Part shown: piece by piece, positions 12,246 through 13,576 of the stretch
Layout of the letters: each line of letters starts with the position of its first letter
How positions within the stretch are numbered: position 1 is the stretch's first letter
DNA from: Bacilli bacterium
GTDB lineage: Bacteria; Bacillota_I; Bacilli_A; RF39; UBA660
Assembly (NCBI GenBank): GCA_900758895.1
Contig: CAAETG010000105.1
Location: 1 to 13,576, forward strand
Direction of reading: 5' to 3'
DNA length: 13,576 bases
Translations under genes and position numbers: made by a program
The notes under the pieces: generated by a model
Databases searched by the model: none
What the model was told of the DNA's origin: nothing
The model's input: the letters and a program-made list of their open reading frames with translations, nothing else

Positions 12246-13142
12246 ATGGCAAATGCGATTACAACGTTTAAAAAATACGTTACTTTGCTTGACGAAGTAT
12301 ACGCACAAGCAGCATTAAGTTCCGTGCTAGATAGTGATTCATCATTAGCTAGAGAAGGGGCAAATGCGAATGAAATTATAATTCCAAAGCTTAGTATGGA
12401 CGGCTTAGGAGATTATACTAGAAATGGTGGTTACACAAGTGGCGATGTAACATTAACGAATGAAACCGTAAAATTTAATTATGACAGAGGTAGAAAATTT
12501 AGTGTTGATTGGGCCGATAATGAAGAAACAGCAGGTTTGGCATTTGGAAAGTTAGCAAGTGAATTTATTAGAACAAAGGTAGCGCCTGAAGGAGACGCTT
12601 TTACATTTGCAACATTATGTAGTATTGCTGGTATTTCTAAAGTAACAGCAGGTGTTACATATTCAGATGGTAACGCAGTATTGAGTGCACTTGTTACAGC
12701 TCAAACACAAATGGATGAGGATCAAGTTCCTTACGAAGACAGAATCTTGTTTATTACACCAACACTTTACAATATGATTCAAGCTGTTGACAGCTATAAG
12801 TCTAAAGAAGTTTTAGCTTCATTTAGTCAAATTGTAAGAGTTCCTCAATCACGGTTTTACACAGCAATTGATTTATATGATGGTAAGACAGATAACAGTG
12901 GCTCAAGCGGTGCAGATGAAACTGTTGGTGGATATGTTAAAGCATCAACTGGTAAAGACATTAATTTCTTAATCGTTCATAAACCAGCTGTATTAAAATA
13001 CAACAAACATATTGTTCCAAGAGTATTTAGTCCTGAAGTAAATCAAAACGGCGATGACTGGGTTTTCACTTACAGAAAATATGGTTTAGTAGATGCTTAC
13101 GAAAATAAAGTAGCTGGAATTTATTTATCTCATAAAGCGTAA
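12246..13142 (+). CDS. Major capsid protein
   Basis: 298 residues from ATG 12246, ten bases after GGAG in AAAAGGAGATG; a TTG six bases upstream is in frame but unlikely. The sequence is balanced and well-structured: ANAITTFKKYVTLLDEVYAQ, NEIIIPKLSMDGLGDYTRNG, DRGRKFSVDWADNEE, then LFITPTLYNMIQ and INFLIVHKPAVLKYNKHIVP near the end, as in HK97-fold coat proteins of Bacillota phages with a separate scaffold. Forms the head shell. Position between scaffold and small connector-region genes fits. The gene is slightly richer in GC than its neighbours, as expected for a highly expressed gene. Confidence 0.93.
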   Translation: MANAITTFKKYVTLLDEVYAQAALSSVLDSDSSLAREGANANEIIIPKLSMDGLGDYTRNGGYTSGDVTLTNETVKFNYDRGRKFSVDWADNEETAGLAFGKLASEFIRTKVAPEGDAFTFATLCSIAGISKVTAGVTYSDGNAVLSALVTAQTQMDEDQVPYEDRILFITPTLYNMIQAVDSYKSKEVLASFSQIVRVPQSRFYTAIDLYDGKTDNSGSSGADETVGGYVKASTGKDINFLIVHKPAVLKYNKHIVPRVFSPEVNQNGDDWVFTYRKYGLVDAYENKVAGIYLSHKA

Positions 13143-13155
13143 GGAGGAATTTTAA

Positions 13156-13296
13156 ATGAGAACTATTGGTTTAGTATTCCCAAAAGGGAAGTCATCTAAA
13201 GGCTCTAAAGTTAAAGAAGAAGTAGTTGAAGAAACTAAAGAGGAAGAAAAAAAAGTCGAAGAACCTAATGGTGATGAAGATGAAGTTCAAGAATAA
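13156..13296 (+). CDS. Small acidic post-capsid protein
   Basis: 46 residues: MRTIGLVFPKGKSSKGSKVK followed by an almost purely Glu/Lys tail to the end. The strong AGGAGG (13142-13147) next to the capsid stop gives the start at 13156. Short genes of this sort often follow the major capsid gene. No known domain. It overlaps the next gene by 17 bases. Possibly a head accessory protein. Confidence 0.68.
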   Translation: MRTIGLVFPKGKSSKGSKVKEEVVEETKEEEKKVEEPNGDEDEVQE

Positions 13297-13444
13297 AAGA
13301 ACAGGGAAAATAATTGAAGAACATTTACATTATTACGTAAATAAATACAAAAACAATCCTGATTATGAAGTAGTTAAGGAAAAAGCTACTAAAAAAGAAA
13401 CTAAAAACGATAAAGAAGAAGTGGAAGAAAAGTCTGCTTCTTAG
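13280..13444 (+). CDS. Small post-capsid protein (MKFKNKRTGKIIE type)
   Basis: 54 residues from ATG 13280. The same frame is open further upstream, but that part is lysine-only shadow coding of the previous gene, and GGTGATG just before 13280 is a usable ribosome site. The sequence MKFKNKRTGKIIEEHLHYYV, then YKNNPDYEVVKEKATKK is of a type often found after the major capsid gene in Bacillota phages (K-F-K-N-x-x-T-G-x-I-I; Y-x-x-x-x-Y-x-x-V), before the first head-tail connector. Function unknown; a head-completion role is suggested by position. Confidence 0.72.
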   Translation: MKFKNKRTGKIIEEHLHYYVNKYKNNPDYEVVKEKATKKETKNDKEEVEEKSAS

Positions 13445-13455
13445 GAGGTGGATTC

Positions 13456-13545
13456 ATGACACTTTATGTTGATAAAGAGTATTATTGTGTAACGAAAACC
13501 CCCAGTTTGTACTGGGGGTTCAAAAAAACTTATAGTTTTGAGTAG
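13456..13545 (+). pseudogene. Head-tail connector gene start, cut off after 29 codons
   Basis: AGGAGGTG then ATG at 13456 opens MTLYVDKEYY, a plausible start of the head-tail connector expected here. The frame then runs through a GC-rich hairpin as CVTKTPSLYWGF and stops with TAG at 13543. Connector proteins of this position are usually about 100 residues or more, so the gene looks interrupted by inserted DNA from near 13485-13497 on. The possibility that this is a genuine tiny ORF is lower. The rest of the gene would lie beyond the window. Confidence 0.5.
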
Positions 13546-13576
13546 AAAAAAAAGACCTTCCTCGATTATAATATAA
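13497..13576. mobile_element. Candidate IS200/IS605-type element end
   Basis: AACCCCCAGT (13497-13506) pairs perfectly with ACTGGGGGTT (13511-13520) around a TTGT loop: a 10-bp GC-rich hairpin in AT-rich DNA. A weaker AAAAC/GTTTT hairpin follows around 13526-13539. On neither strand is the main hairpin followed by a real T-run, so it is a poor terminator. Hairpins like this are the ends recognised by Y1 transposases of IS200/IS605 elements. A TATAAT at 13567-13572 could be the transposase promoter. No transposase is visible because the window ends. Confidence 0.45.

Noticed and set aside
13226..13279. Longer start for the second post-capsid protein
   Set aside because: The added residues are almost only lysine, are the +1 frame of the preceding gene, and lack a ribosome site; ATG 13280 is better.
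13497..13520. Hairpin as an intrinsic terminator after the capsid genes
   Set aside because: Followed by TCAAAAAAAC on the + strand and by only four T on the - strand, and it lies inside the start of a gene; a terminator is less likely than an inserted element.
1..13576. DGR template repeat or reverse transcriptase within the window
   Set aside because: I looked for a second copy of the GGTGTGCGCCC tail and for a GC-rich AAC-rich stretch and found none; no reverse transcriptase motif is present. They may lie outside.
1..13576. Mycoplasma-type genetic code (TGA = Trp) for such AT-rich DNA
   Set aside because: Many genes end cleanly at TGA with overlapping next starts (for example 5769, 10818, 10970) and Trp is encoded by TGG.

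Overview
The window is a stretch of an AT-rich, double-stranded DNA tailed phage or prophage from a low-GC Bacillota host. All genes are on the + strand, tightly packed, often with 1-23 base overlaps and Shine-Dalgarno sites of the AGGAGG type. TGA is used as a stop, so the code is the standard bacterial one, not a mycoplasma code. Arginine is mostly AGA and isoleucine is very often ATA. I cannot place the host more precisely from the sequence.

Bases 1-4530 are early/middle genes: a 5'-truncated MazG-like protein, a protein whose C-terminus looks like a diversity-generating retroelement (DGR) variable region, a single-stranded DNA binding protein, a run of small phage proteins of unknown function, a single-domain RNA ligase, and a late-gene regulator with a C-terminal helix-turn-helix (ArpU/sigma-like).

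Bases 4518-5349 hold the control region for the late genes. Four GAGCAG boxes with helical phasing begin inside the regulator gene and run into an extended -10 promoter without a -35 box. The ~750 bases downstream contain no protein gene, but they contain many strong helices, including 17-bp and 14-bp long-range stems, and a complete tRNA-Ile(UAU). This looks like a large structured noncoding RNA, similar in size and setting to the phage-borne ROOL and GOLLD classes.

Bases 5350-11291 are the packaging and portal module: HNH nuclease, small basic protein, terminase small and large subunits, portal, a MuF/SPP1-gp7-like head protein fused to an ADP-ribosyltransferase, and three small ORFs. A second structured RNA (closed by a perfect 14-bp stem) and an intrinsic terminator follow. 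Bases 11566-13444 are the capsid module: scaffold, major capsid protein and two small post-capsid proteins. The next gene starts normally at 13456 but stops after 29 codons at a perfect 10-bp GC-rich hairpin; this may be an IS200/IS605-type insertion into a head-tail connector gene.

The points most worth following are the DGR-like variable region in the replication module (709-785), the large tRNA-containing RNA (4590-5335), and the regulator/operator pair that probably drives it.
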